From Syngnathus acus (Eukaryota > Chordata > Actinopteri > Syngnathiformes > Syngnathidae), in NCBI RefSeq assembly GCF_901709675.1, contig NC_051101.1:7586501-7650500 (forward strand): 64,000 nucleotides of DNA, in the 5' to 3' direction. The notes below the pieces were generated by a model, which ran no database searches, was not told the DNA's origin, and saw only the letters and a list, made by a program, of their open reading frames with translations. Position 1 is the stretch's first letter, and each line of letters begins with the position of its first letter. The position numbers and the translations under genes were made by a program. Shown here piece after piece: positions 25,970 through 37,970 of this stretch.

Positions 25970-26930
25970 GATTTTGCAGGATGGATGTTAGGGTTTCATG
26001 CAGAGTACTAGGATGGCTTCTGTGTTTGAGCTATTTAGCTGGAGGACCTTTATCCACACCTTTATCTCCTTCAATCCAGGCAGAAGGTACTATAAGTGCA
26101 GGTGAAGGGAAGGTTATAGACATGAGTGGGTTGGTTCTGAGATAAAGTTGGGTGTCATAGCTATGGAATGAAATCCCATGCCCTAATGACACGACCAAGA
26201 GGGAGCATGCACAGGGTGAAAAGGTTAGAGCCAAGGACTGATGTTTCAGTGAAAACCCAGGTGACAGGGAGAGTGGCTGACATTGCTCCTCCCATGCAAA
26301 CAAACTGTTCTGTCAGTGAGCTAGTGAGATATGAAGTAAACAAAAGCAAAGCAGAGTCAGATTCCGATAGTAGAGTGACGTCTGTGAAAAAGGCTATGGT
26401 GATCAATGGCGTCAAAGGGTTCAGTGAGCTCTACAACACTGAGGAGTGACGGAAAATCAGGCTCAGCAGCCATCACCAGGTCGTTTGTGACTGACTAAAG
26501 CTGTTTCTGTACTATGGCCACAACAGAAACCGCATTGGATGATTGTGGAATTCGTTGTACAGCAACTGCTTTTTCCCAAAACCCTTGATAACAGAAGTTG
26601 AAGATAGGGCAGTAGTTAGAAATTATATTGGCGCTTAGGTTGGGATTTTTGAGTTGAGGTTTGATGACAGCGTTTGTCAGGATGTGGAAGGTTGTCTTTA
26701 ACTGCCCACTTCCCAATGATAATGTGTGAGCGGGCCGGCCAACATTTCATCATCGACCCATGGAGGTCTGCTTGCAGTTCCTTATAAACATACTCTAGGT
26801 ACTTGAATCTACTGATTAGACTGCAGCAAATCAGGCAAGTCAAGACCTGTGCGCCTCTTGCAGAATGATTATAAAGTGATTGATAAGACTGATGAACAAT
26901 CAAGTCAGTTGCGTTTATGCCCACAACTGA
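25970..26930 (-). mobile_element. L2-like LINE, RT fragment with damaged YADD box
   Basis: Minus-strand remnant in several frames. About 26590-26690 reads NPNLSANIISNYCPIFNF, matching the RT block 'NLDPNILSNYRPISNLPF'. A STETALV-like block (family 'HHSTETALVRVTNDLL') lies near 26510-26540 in another frame. About 26400-26440 reads PFDAIDHHSLF, matching 'SAFDTVDHxxLL'. About 26130-26175 reads GISFHSYDTQLYLRTNP, matching 'PFHCYADDTQLYL' but without the Ala-Asp pair: six bases are missing in frame at the catalytic box (26151-26159). Frameshifts and stops occur throughout, so it is inactive. The 3' end fades near 25970. The fragment at 51465-52640 appears to be of the same family. Confidence 0.85.
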
Positions 26931-28294
26931 GCAAATTGCCTGCTTTTAACTGCATGCATCTGCGAAATCAACAACTAACTCTTGGTCGAGTCTGCCCCTG
27001 TGCAGAATTACATCATATCACAAGCCTATCTGGCACTGGGCACAAAAATAGTGTGCCATGTCTAGTTTTCTTGTCATGTGACACTAGTGAAATTCACTAC
27101 CCCATAATAATTAAAGTAGACTATCTTAAACAGTTGAAAATGATCCGTGCAACCGACTTCTTATTTGTTAGTTAGATGTCTTAGGCTCACTCTGACCCTG
27201 AATACGTTAAGCGGTATAAAAACAGATGATGAGTGAAGATGTCACAGAAGCATTCTAAAATGTACAAAATGCAACACACCCATACTGATGTTTTTTGTTT
27301 TTTTTTTGCCCCAAAGAGGAAAAAGCAGAGTACATTTGCAAGCAGTACGAGATTGCTTGAATAGGTGGGTCTTGGCCCGTGAAACCGTGGACTTGCCGGG
27401 TTATTGGATGTTCACTAGGGTTTGAATGAGAGCATCCACACTTGACCAAATGAACATCGCATTAGCTGCAGAGTTAATTTGAACCCTGGCGAAGTCAGCT
27501 TGGATAGCCTCCAGCCGAGACGATTATGCAAAGGATAAGTAGTGTCGAAAAGGGGCAGCCAGCTCATGTTGGGTTTACATGGCCAACATTCTTGCTTCCA
27601 TCATGTCAGGACCTACCTGAACTGGCTGAAATTACGCCTCACCCTGTACAGTACAGTAGTTATGTGGAGGAGAGAGGGAAATCAAGGCAAAATGGCATCT
27701 ATGGACAGTGTATTGCAAAATTACACATTTTATCCTCGTTTTGCATCTCTCTTCCACATAGCTTCTGTCATCCATTCCAACAGCGCCTGCTGGGAAAATC
27801 AACCTTAATCACCCTTCCCCACTGCAGCCAGCGAGACAACTCAATTGACGCTAAATTATGCTAATCTTATTCCTTAGATGATTACACCATGGAGTCAACA
27901 TTGATCTTCCATGATCATGGAAAAACACAGACCTTCAGTCAAAAAGACTGATGGTATGGGTGTAAGGTGAGCAAGGGCGACGTGGCGGCACAATAGGCTA
28001 GTAAAGACTACAATTACTAAATTGACAATTTTGCTTAAATTCTTATGATGACATCTTGCATTGTTGAAGTCAGAACATCATTTATTTTATCGGTTTAATT
28101 TATATCTTTATTCCTTACTTAAGTATTTGCTCATCTGTCAGGACATTTGTTTTGAGGCATAATCCTGGTCACCAAAAATATAGTGTATTGATGATAATTA
28201 TTTAGTTGTGTATTCATTATTGACACGTCTTGCATTGTGTTGTTTTCAATGTAATGGTGGCCAGTCTGGAGTTCAAGTGTGCACTAACAAAGCT
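26931..28294. other. Unassigned DNA
   Basis: Open frames of 108-112 codons (26849-27175, 27526-27864) have no recognisable motif. A T-run lies at about 27299-27308. No transposon protein recognised. Confidence 0.4.
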
Positions 28295-28470
28295 GCTGGT
28301 TTAAAAGTAACCCAAGTTGGGTGACTTCGCTAACGCTGGGTCATAAGCCACCGAGCCAATACCGGGTTATTTAGACCCTGAACATTTGGGTAGAAGCACG
28401 ATGGGTCAAGATTTTGATTCAAAAAGTAATAAAAACTACCCATGCTGATGTGTTAAAACTATCAAGGAGC
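28295..28470. mobile_element. Probable MITE of the GGGTTA type, decayed
   Basis: Left part reads GCTGGTTTAAAAGTAACCCA then AGTTGGGTGACTTCGC; the middle has 'ACCGGGTTATTTAGACCC' and the right end 'AACTACCCATGCTGATGTG' then TTAAAAC. The ends are partly complementary and the GGGTT/AACCC words recur, as in the better copy at 42527-42734. Boundaries are approximate and no target duplication was seen. Confidence 0.45.
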
Positions 28471-29952
28471 TGTGTTTTAAAACAAATTTTATTGCCAACA
28501 TTTTTTAATAACAAGAAGCAACTTACCCTGTTCAGGTGTCACCACGTTGAGTCACTTGCATTATAGTTTTGGCACACTTTTTACACATGATGCCCTTGCT
28601 AAGGCTTCCAGTATAGCAGTAATCTGTAGCCCATGCCAGGTGACACTGGAAAAAAAAGGCAGAACATTAGTGAGTGAAACTGCCTGCTTGGACGTCGGTG
28701 AACCGCTACTAAGACAACAGATTACCTTTGACTCTTAACTACTCACAATCAGCTGGTTAGAAGATTTAAATAATCGATGAAGCTATGCCGCTGTTTTTTT
28801 ACGTGTGAATGCACACAGCAGTGCTCTGGTCTTCATACATCTTTTATCAACAGAACTCTTTTAGTATAGTTTTACTTTAACCAGGTGCTCCCTTAAGCGA
28901 ATTAGCAATGATTTACACAGTTATTATATTGTGATTGTATGCAATTACGATGAGACACAAAATGATTTCCTTATGGACTGTAAGAGACCCAAGCAAGGTT
29001 GGCACCAATTAAGATATGTAAGTGCAATAAATCAGGTGTACTGTGTGCAAAGAAAACCGAGAGAGCTACTGCAGCATGGCTAATGACGCAAGATTTTGAG
29101 CGCAAATGTATGGGGAGTTGCAACAACTATCTGTGTGCACATTATGTGATGTTAAAATAAAATCTGAATTATGTAAAGTCATAAAGGTTCACAAACAATG
29201 TAATCTAATTGAAATACTTTCATGTATAGTACTAAAAATGCACATGTAACAATTATACATGAAAATGCGGCTAATTCTTTAAAAACAGGCTTTGAATATT
29301 ATTGCCTATTCTTATTTTGTTACAAAAGCAGGAAACGTTACAAATGTATCTGTGAAATAGCTGAAAATTTTAATTTTGTCACCACTACGGCTAGATCTGT
29401 AAGGTTTGAGGGGAGGTTCATTGTTGATGTGTGCAGATGGAGAGTGAAGTTGCAAGGGTTTATTGACCTTGGCTGCAAGCTGAGATGCTTATGTGTTCAA
29501 TTTGTATCCATGACTCATTGTATTAGCCTTCGACCCTGAAGCAAAACCTGTCTGGAATAGCTACTCTGCAAAATGTAAAATGTCACTCAACAGAACAAAG
29601 AAAAATACACTTAAATCAATGAACTCTGAAAAATGTCACCTCTGGAAGAAAAACAAAACACCATAATCTAATTAGAATTTAATTAATTTTCATCTTAATA
29701 ATGATAAATTAACCATTTATTTTTTAAACAATACAGCTTTGGTCACCTCAATAATATCCCTGTCATTTTCAAAGTCATCTTAAAACACATGTTTTTCTTT
29801 GGCTTTTGACTTGGCTTTGGTTTTACTGTTTTGTGCTATTTAGTGGAGTTGGACGTAAGGTCACAATTTCAAACTGACAAGTGAAACATAACGCACACGT
29901 ACAAAAATTACAAATATACACGGTTCAATGAAATTGCAGTTTTTATATTAGA
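28471..29952. other. Unassigned AT-rich DNA
   Basis: No gene or element recognised. Confidence 0.45.
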
Positions 29953-30135
29953 GAATTCTTCATCCACCCTTCCATCTTATTCACCTTATATGGGCTCGTG
30001 TTGCTGCTGGGTTGGGCGGCAGACTAATCACAAAACCCCATACTTCTGATTCCCAGCCACTTCGCCCACTGCTTCTACAGGGATTCCAAGGTATTCCCAG
30101 GCCAGCTGACCAGTGCATCCTTGCTCTTCCCAACA
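29953..30135 (-). mobile_element. RTE/Rex3-like LINE, 3' terminal fragment
   Basis: The plus strand shows TCATCCACCCTTCCATCTTA, then CTGGGTTGGGCGGCAGAC, CCCAGCCACTTCGCCCACTG, GATTCCAAGGTATTCCCAGG and 'CCAGCTGACCAG'. This follows, in order, the antisense of the C-terminal end and 3' tail of the fish RTE/Rex3-type LINE (protein end 'RLAWERLGIPPEE'), with the CATCC words corresponding to its GATG-repeat tail. The element therefore runs on the minus strand and is strongly diverged. Confidence 0.65.
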
Positions 30136-33100
30136 TACCTAAGAATCTCAAATTCCCATTAGGAGCACGCCAGCAACGAGTGCACTGACCAGCAGATTAA
30201 AATCCGTCAGCCCATTGACTACATCCATCCCATTCTCATTTCCTGTATGGGCTACTTAAATTTTGCAGACCCCCCCACCCCTAAACACAGGTGATAGATG
30301 CAAGTATTTCTCTTCTTATAACCCGCATCGCACACAGCCTTTGGCCTCTGTTAATCTTCTATGCTTGAGCAGTTAAATTGAAGCAGGGGTACATTAGTTT
30401 GACAATCTTCTAAAGATAAGCTCCAGGCGTTGAACTTGTCTGTTTGAAAGCAGTTGGTATTTTTTATTCACACAGATGAGGCGATGAATTGAGACTCTAG
30501 ATGTGAGATTTAATCCTTCATGTGCAAATGACTATACACTCACTAAATGCAGTAATAATACATCATCCAGTTTTGAAACAGTATTTTACAAAACAATTCA
30601 AATAAAACAATTGAATAAAATATGAATGCTAAGCTTTATCTCTTTTGCTGCACTTTCACTAGATGGCAGTATGTCTCTCTTGAGTACACTCATTCCTTTT
30701 CAAGCATCTTCCTCCTCCTCTCACAGCCCTCTTACCCTCTGCTTGGAAGGTGCTACCAGTCTCTTTAATGGAATGTCAAGAAAAGGCAGCACTGCGACTG
30801 CCTTTTCCCCCCCTCAAATACACAGTGAGTTTAAACAATCCACTTCCCATTCTTTAAAAAGCTGCATTGTTCTAGCAATTTGGTGGCTACTCACCGCAAG
30901 AGTCTGATAAACACCGCACCCTTGTTTTTCACAGAGGGGAATGTTGCAACATTTCAACTACACTCTGAAGGTTTGTCAGGCTGACTGGAAGGACTTTGTG
31001 TTGGTGGATTTAAAGAAGGAGAATTTGGTAAACAAGGCAGGGTACCTTTAGTGCACAAAGCAAACATGCACTGAATAAATTGTTGCTCACACAATTTCTG
31101 GATGCTCACAAAATAGATCTTGGCGTCACTTGGTGTTTTTCATCTCATTCATCACATTTCATCTCAATGTCCTTGCCTGAGAGGACATTGGTTTCCGTGT
31201 GATTGCATATGACTTAACATAATTGTACCGTCATTGGCCTGAGCTATTCACCCATGCTGCTGACAAATGTAGTTATGCAGTTTGGCGTATACCATCTGTA
31301 AACATGAACCATGTTTTGCCATCCTAAGTAAAAATTCAGGTGAAACAGTCTGTTTAGGTATGTCATAGTGTCTGAATACTATTTTGCATCCACTGTGGAA
31401 GACTAACATCCACATTAGTTTATGGCACAAAGTATTTATTGAAAGCCAATAAAGCGATAGGATAGGTTCTTACTGCTCGATTTAAAAACCTTGTCATTGT
31501 GTGCAACAAATATGAACAAATGGCACTAAATAATAACTTGATTGTATTACTAGATTTATGTTGGTTTATTTTATTTATACATTAATGTATTTATTATTAT
31601 TATTAAGTTTTTAACTAATTACAACGTGAACGAGTGAATGATGCACAATTAAAAAAAATCTGAGTACTTTAAGAATGTAATTAAAAATGTAAACCATTTA
31701 CAATTGAATTGATTAGAGGTGCCTCTGTATGAATTCTATGAAATGTTTAGTTTTATTCCTATTGCAATTTTAACCTACTTTTAGAGTGAGCTGCAGCGTG
31801 GTATGGAAATTTATATACAGAAAATGATTTGCCTGACTACTTTATGCTTTTTTATCACTATATTATTCTCACAAGTGCCAGAGTGGCTCTATGTTCGTGC
31901 CCAGCATGAGTCTGGTACGGAGTGCGGACTAACTGTGTCAATGGGCGGGCTATGCTTTGTTTTTGTAAGAGAAACGTTCAGTCTGTGTCATTTGTGGATG
32001 TGAACACTTGCTAATTTTACAACCAATGGAATTGGAGCGGCTCCTCCCATTCCCTTTAAAATGTATGTGTGTGTATGTGTGGTGGGGATTTTTAAAATAT
32101 GGTAAAAAGGATTTTCCTTATTTCTTTCAATGACTAGAGTATATCACACATTTTGTTCACCACAAATTTTCGTTGGAAAACAAAGTAATGTCATTCAAAT
32201 TTACATTAAAGTATTTCCACAGTCTGAGTAAGAGTACAGACATAAAGTATGCACTGATATTGATACTGGTGTTGGTATCATGATTGTACTCTGTGTACTC
32301 TGTATCCAATTCCTGAAAATGCCTCGAACAGCTTCATTTGATTTCTTTCCTAAACGCAGCCAGAATTTAAGGGGATCATTTCTTGTAAGAGTGTGTGTGA
32401 TGAAAATCTTGAACTCAGTCATCCACAAAATGCCCCGAGGACTGACACTATCACTGTGACAAGTCGAGGTGGGAGGAAGGCTTAGTCCTTGGTTTCTTGC
32501 TAGATCGAAGCTTGGCTTTGTGTCTCCCTCGTGTTATCGAATTGCCAATGTGCTGGGTTGCAGGGTCTATTGTCTTTTTAACTACAGGCACTCTGCTGTG
32601 GGTTAATGGAACAAGATCTGCAGGAGCATAAGACTCGCTGTATCCTTGACCTCCCTGTATACTACAAATCAGTGTCTGTGGCAAGTTATTTGCATCTACT
32701 TACTGCACATAAATCTTTCTGAAATGTGGCACAGTAAAGGGTCCTTGAAATACTTATGTTGCGCATTTAATGGCATTCATATAGATTGTGAATGAATGTT
32801 GATTTTAACAAGATTTAGTAACCAATAATGTTACTCCCTGTTATGGATTCTTCATCTAATATATATACATTTTATTCCTGATCCAGATTTTTCTGGATCC
32901 AAGAAAAGAAAATAGAATTGGAGCCACAATCTACAACTAATTACAGTACAACTTGATTTTTGAAAACACATTTTGACTTTAACAAGCAATGAGCCCATAT
33001 TCATAAAGAATCCTAGTGCTAAGGGCAGCTGACCCAGACATTATGCAAAATAATGAGTGACAATGAATTAGCTAACTACATTTTCATTGGTGAAAAAAAA

Positions 33101-33289
33101 TCCAATTGCCCAAACACTACAGATTAGATCATGTTTACTAAGGAAACTGTCTTTGTAAACGTGACTATATCTCCATCAGCATTATAAAGGTCATTTAACA
33201 AACGTATTTAATATGTTCGGCTGACGTTAATGGCATGTGTAGCTAGGACACTTTGGGACTGATGATTGGGGTTTGGCAATTATACTACT
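30136..33289. other. Unassigned DNA
   Basis: No gene recognised; 30626-30907 is open for 93 codons with a Ser-rich reading and no domain. Low-complexity A/T runs occur around 31570-31610. Confidence 0.45.
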
Positions 33290-33660
33290 GAGAAGCTTAC
33301 CATTCAGTGATTGACAGCAGATGTTGTACTTTCTGAGACAGCTCAGGAAGTTCAACCTGCCACTGGTTTGGATCGGCCACCAAACAAGACAAGCAGAGAC
33401 TGCAACGGACAATCAGGTCTACAGAAAAGATAATCGGGACCAACCTCCCATCTAACCAAGACTTGTACCTGTCCAGGACCAGGAAACGTGCAAGTAACAT
33501 CTCTGCAGACCCTTCTCACCCAGGTCAAACTACTCCCGAGCGCTGTATACCAAAACCAGCAGACACAGCTTCTTCAGAGGCTGAGATCGACCAGAGTCAA
33601 ATTCCTTGTTTGGCATGCACAAATTTGGTCAATAAAGCTGATTTTGATTCTGAGGATTGA
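33290..33660 (+). mobile_element. L2/Rex1-like LINE, 3' end
   Basis: Across shifting frames the plus strand reads YFLRQLRKFNLP (about 33320-33355) and KIIGTNLPSNQDLYLSRT (about 33430-33485), then RASNISADPSHPG (about 33486-33525). This matches the C-terminal LINE blocks 'LYFLRRLRSFNLP', 'RIIGxxLPSLQDIYxxR' and 'ARNISxDPSHP'. It ends with GTCAATAAAGCTGATTTTGA (about 33628-33647), the 3' terminus typical of this LINE group. Frames are broken and the RT core is absent because of 5' truncation. Confidence 0.8.
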
Positions 33661-34428
33661 TGTCCCTATAAAAGACTGTTTATCTATCACTTGATATTTC
33701 TTATTTATTACACCCTCTGTGTATGTAAGACACTGAGGGAAGTTTACCTTACAACATGTAAGAGTCTTCCCCAAAACTGAGGAACAATGTAGTTTCTCAT
33801 TTAAAAAGTATCCTCATTCATGTGTTTTTGTCATTTTAGGTCATGTCACCTCTTCTGCAGATAGAGAAGAGATGCCATTTGACATAGTGTGTGTTTTTAC
33901 GGTACAGTTTGTCTGCTGCAGATTAAATACTGCAAGTTGCCCTTGTCATAAAAAAATATAGCACTCTTTGAACAAAATGTTGGCGTTTATTCACAGTGCA
34001 GTGAAGAGAGCTCGGACCACATGTGATCATTCATGATGTACATGTATACACATTATCTCACCTGGTGCAAACAGACTTGCTGCGCTGTGGTGATAAGCCA
34101 ACTCCAATTACACGTTAAAGCAGCCTGAATAGCCTCTGACTGTGACTGGTAGCTATCTAGCTATATACTGTGTGGCCATTAGATAGGTGTCCCCAGCCCC
34201 CAAAGGCATAAAGCTTAGGGTGTAAAACTTTCAAAAAGGGAGACTGAAATGATTTTACAACTACTTAATGAAATGATTTATGTTACTGAAATTGCAACAC
34301 TGCTGCTTATGGGAACCATCTTCAAAATATCCGCCTTGACAATAAAGTACAGCTGTTTATTCTTGCCCTTGGTAAAGCATTTCATTTATTTGCTGGAGGA
34401 AGATGCATGTGTGCTGTGTTTAGGTTTG

Positions 34429-34459
<31 letters not shown>

Positions 34460-35369
34460 TATACATACTCAAAATCAGCCGATGAAACTGACAAAAATGA
34501 ACTCTAAAAATTTGGTTGTCCTTACAATGGCTTTGTGTTTTGATAGTTGATATCTGGTTGAGCCGTCGCCTTTCTGGGCATTGGTTTCGATGTCTATCGT
34601 TAAATACTGTATTATATCCCATGAGATATATTAGATAAAAACTCTGAGGAGGCTCTTGTGAATTACACCTTTAAGTGATGCAAATTGTTGTTTAATGTCT
34701 CTATGTTCTTGCCTGAAGGCATGATTACACGTTTGTCTGTGCATGTTATGCATGTGATGCATGTGTGTGCATTTGAAATGGAGCGGAATGGCTTCAGGCC
34801 CTCAAGATAGAGTCTACAATCCAAATGAGATCTGAGGAACTGTATGTCAAGACAGCTATTCATCAAACAATACAGCAATGAGAAGGGAGATTGAATGGTG
34901 AAGATAGCATATTCAATCATTCAGTTTAGTAGCCCACTTTGAGGGTTTCATCTCCACGATATATGACTTACAGGACTGTCAAGTGAATATGATAATGCGT
35001 GAATAGATCTTGAGAATGGATCGAGGTGGGTGATGATGCGAACGGTATGTGTGACTGTCTTGAAGATATCCATAGGGGACAATATTCTGTGTAAACAAAA
35101 ACAAGCAAAATTTCGTTTGAGTCGAAAAATCACACCTCAGACAGTTGTTGGTCTACCCAAATGCAAGAGCGAGCAAATTGAGTTTTTTAAATCCATATAC
35201 AATTCTACAGAGGTTGCTACTCTAATTTCCTCAGGTAGGCCATTCCTGAGTACAGGGCAAGTCTTATGTTTTTACCTCTCTGTCACCAAAAGACCAGTGT
35301 ATTCCAAGCATAAGGTTAAGGATGAAACACAAGGTACCACTAAATCAGCAAAATAAGAAATCGCTGAAC
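33661..35369. other. Unassigned DNA with a TA microsatellite
   Basis: A (TA)n run occupies 34429-34465. The segment 34930-35369 directly before the hAT-like end looks like a transposon 3' region but I cannot place it. Confidence 0.4.
34429..34465. repeat. (TA)n microsatellite
   Basis: Alternating T and A, interrupted once by GT at 34441. Confidence 0.95.
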
Positions 35370-35460
35370 CAAGAGTCACTAACGTGTTTTGTGGGGGCAC
35401 CAGGTAGGCCCCAAGGACCACATAAGTAACCCGTAGGACGGTTCCAAAAATAGCTCGCCA
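35370..35460 (+). mobile_element. hAT-like transposon end, second copy
   Basis: Starts CAAGAGTCACTAACGTGTTT, then GCACCAGGTAGGCCCCAAGG, 'ACCACATAAGTAACCCGTAGG' in shortened form and CCAAAAATAGCTCGCC. It aligns by eye over its whole length to the reverse complement of 12196-12288 (shared GTCAC-x-AAC, GCACCAGGTAG, CCCxCAAGGA, GTA(G)CCCG(C/T)AGG, TAGCTC). No second terminus was identified. Confidence 0.55.
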
Positions 35461-35589
35461 TTGATTTTCTAGGGATGTTGTATAAATGATCAATTGAAAA
35501 TGCAAACACTGGCAGAGATTTATACCAATAAAGTGTTGCATATTGATTATCTGTTTCCTACTAATAGTGAGAACTCATTAACATGATCA

Positions 35590-36215
35590 TTGTTCTCATT
35601 GAACATCACATCAGGTAGGCATCCAGGAAGCATCTTAATCAGATCCCTTAGCCACCTCTCGATGCAGAGGAGCTACTCGTAACTCCTCTCGAAGACCGAG
35701 CTTCTCACCCTGAGAGAGAGCCCAGACACCCTGCAGAGAAAACTCATTTTGGCTGCTTGTAAACAGGATCTTGCCATTCCATTCACAATCCAGAACGCTT
35801 GACCGTAGCTGAGGGTAGTAACATTGCTCAACCAGTATACCGAGGGCTTTGCCTTTCGACAGCTCTTTCACCAGGGCAGACCAATAAAGACTCCACAACA
35901 ACCTCACGACATCTAGAGCCTATAGGAACTCAATGCAGATCTCATTTAGACTGAGGCCCTTCTACCAAATAGGTTTTTAACCAGTTTGGCGAGCAATTTC
36001 AACCCCAGAAATAGAACAGCCCGCCTTTAAGTCTCCACACTCTGCTTCTTCATATAAAGGTGTTTTAAAGGTCTTCCAAATTTTCTTCTGACCAACTCAC
36101 AACATCCCGAGTCAAGGTCAGCAACTCCCTATCCCCACTCAGTGTTGACGCTCCACAGCTTCCCACTTGTGAGACATCGCATAGTGGACCAGAATTTTCT
36201 CGAAGTCGTACGTAA
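35590..36215 (-). mobile_element. RTE/Rex3-like LINE with internal deletion of the RT core
   Basis: On the minus strand, from high to low coordinate, about 36100-36160 reads GDRELLTLTRDVVSWSEENL, matching the linker 'GELLTSTEDIVGRWKEYFEDLLNP' that lies before the RT. About 35640-35840 reads LVKELSKGKALGI, then EFSLQGVWALS and LGLREELRVAPLHREVAKG. These match the C-terminal 'VKKELSRKAKLSIY', 'MSFLRRVAGLSLRD' and 'REELGVEPLLLRIERSQLRW' region. All central RT motifs, including the catalytic Asp pair, are missing between the two parts, so an internal deletion joined the linker to the tail. A 90-codon open piece (35635-35907) is the surviving tail. It is inactive. Confidence 0.8.
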
Positions 36216-37214
36216 ACAGCCCCCATAAAAAAGATTAAGAATATACAGTATTTTGTTTAAAATTGATTGTACATTTGGACACAGCCTCAGCAGAGAAACC
36301 TACCACAGTGAATTTCTTATTATTAAATGAATTACCGCTGCATAGAACTGAGTTCTCTCTAGAGTAGTACTGTTTGAAGATGTACTGAATGTGAGTGTCC
36401 TCATCTGTTAATTTCAAATTAAGAATATGTTAAGTGGAATCCCTTATGAGTGCTTGGTAAATGAATTCTTCTGCACATAACTAAGGAGACGTGTAATTAA
36501 ACTGATAAATTGGCCGAGTGAACTGTCAGAATCATACAAGTAGATGGCCTCAACTATATTAGCTGTCCCTCCTCCATGGCACTACTGATACCCCTGAAAT
36601 GATTATCAACCCAGTAAGCAAGACATACCTAAAGTGACAATTAAGAAATGTCCCAATTGTTTTAAACTTAGTGTCACTTTGATGCAATGTCTGAGGTTTA
36701 GCCGCATAGCTAAACTATATGTATGTATGAAGCTAAACTATATGTATGGTACATTGTTTTTCTTATCAGCGATAATTCTTTTTTTCCACCGAGATAGCTG
36801 AGAATGCCTACACCCTTGTAATTATGGGACTGTTTTTGTTTTTAGCCTGACCCCTCTATATCAAATCTTCTGTCAGCTGCTTCATATAAGAAGACAAGAC
36901 TATTAGTTTTCTCATAATGCAGTGTGTTGTGGGGTGGCATATGTCAGCAGCAGTTGAAGAACTACTAAAATGCCTGTCAAAGGAAAGGATGGCCTGCAGC
37001 AAAGCATCTCCAATTAATTTAAACCAAAGTACTGATTCTTGTCAGTGCCATCTGGAGTGTGTCCTCTTATATTTGAATTATGTGAAGTAATTACAATAAA
37101 CAAGGTGGGTCATGAAACTACGCTAATAGAAAGGCACAAGATTTAAATAAATAAAGAAAGGTATTTAAATTTATTCTGTTTTCAATTCATTGTCAATTAA
37201 TTCATCACAGAACA
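36216..37214. other. Unassigned AT-rich DNA with a short direct duplication
   Basis: AGCTAAACTATATGTATG occurs at 36708-36725 and again at 36731-36748 (period 23). Otherwise nothing recognised. Confidence 0.5.
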
Positions 37215-37330
37215 TTTTCCTTCGCCTGTGTATGGATCAGGGGCTAGGGCTAGAGGTGGGATCCGATGGTGAGTGCCTCGATGCCATGTCGGCACCCATG
37301 GGGCCTGGCAAGGCACAGCCCACGGCAGTA
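37215..37330 (+). mobile_element. Possible RTE/Rex3-like LINE 5' fragment
   Basis: GGGGCTAGGGCTAGAGGTGG, GATGGTGAGTGCCTCGATGC and CATGGGGCCTGGCAAGGCAC, then AGCCCACGGCAG, resemble the GC-rich leader of the fish RTE-type LINE ('GGTGAGCGCCTGGTGGCCGG ... CATGGGGCCCGGCCGGGCACAGCCC'). It stands out as a GC island in AT-rich DNA. The match is to an untranslated leader and so is weaker evidence than the coding matches. Confidence 0.45.
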
Positions 37331-37542
37331 TCTGACTACATCAACTATGCAATCATGATATTCCCATTGGCTTTACAATATAAAATATGGCAGTAAAACC
37401 AAACCCTTTAACACTACACATTAAATCCTATTTTCATCAATAATGCAATTTTTAATTTAAAATATTACTGTTATTAATTACTGAAACATAAATCATGACA
37501 ATAAAGGTTGACATTAAGTATTGATGTGATTGTGAGTGATGT

Positions 37543-37970
37543 GAGTCACCCCGCTCACTCTTTGTTTGATTTTCTGCCCACTGGGTAGAGGTACAGGAGC
37601 CTGCGCTTCCGCACCACCAGACTCACCAACAGCTTCAAACTCCAGGCTGTTAGGATCCTGAACTCTCTCCCCCCTTCTGCGTAGCGTCCTGTACTTTTGC
37701 GCTATATTCTGACTGTCTGCTGTATGCACACTTGCTCCATTTTTGCTCCTCTTATTTATGATGTTATTTGTTTATTTATTATGTATTCATCACTCTTATT
37801 TATTCATTGTTTGTGCCTTCTTGTTTTTATTTTTTGTGTTGTTTACTTGTATGTATATTGTGTACTATGTCTTGTCACCGTGGGATAGTGGGAATGTAAT
37901 TTCGATTTCTTTGTGTGTCTTGGCATGTGAAGAAATTGACAATAAAGCAGATTTTGACTTTTGACTTTGA
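37543..37970 (+). mobile_element. Young L2-like LINE 3' end (copy A)
   Basis: Tail of a LINE: the coding end reads LPTG, then one stop codon where the family has Arg ('PSGRR'), then RYRSLRFRTTRLTNSFKLQA and VRILNSLPPSA with a natural stop (37567-37686). It is followed by a T-rich 3' UTR ending GACAATAAAGCAGATTTTGA, then CTTTTGACTTTG. The 3' UTR is almost identical to the minus-strand copy at 49297-49627 (roughly six substitutions and a T-run length change over about 325 bp by hand alignment). The 5' end is truncated, as usual for target-primed reverse transcription. Such low divergence points to a recent source element in this genome. Confidence 0.9.

Noticed and set aside
27526-27864. 112-codon open frame overlapping an 88-codon frame
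   Set aside because: Two overlapping frames with no motif; no support for either.
37697-37964. 63-73 codon hydrophobic frames, matched by an 89-codon frame at 49304-49573
   Set aside because: Both are translations of the T-rich LINE 3' UTR; their similarity reflects the two repeat copies, not a gene family.
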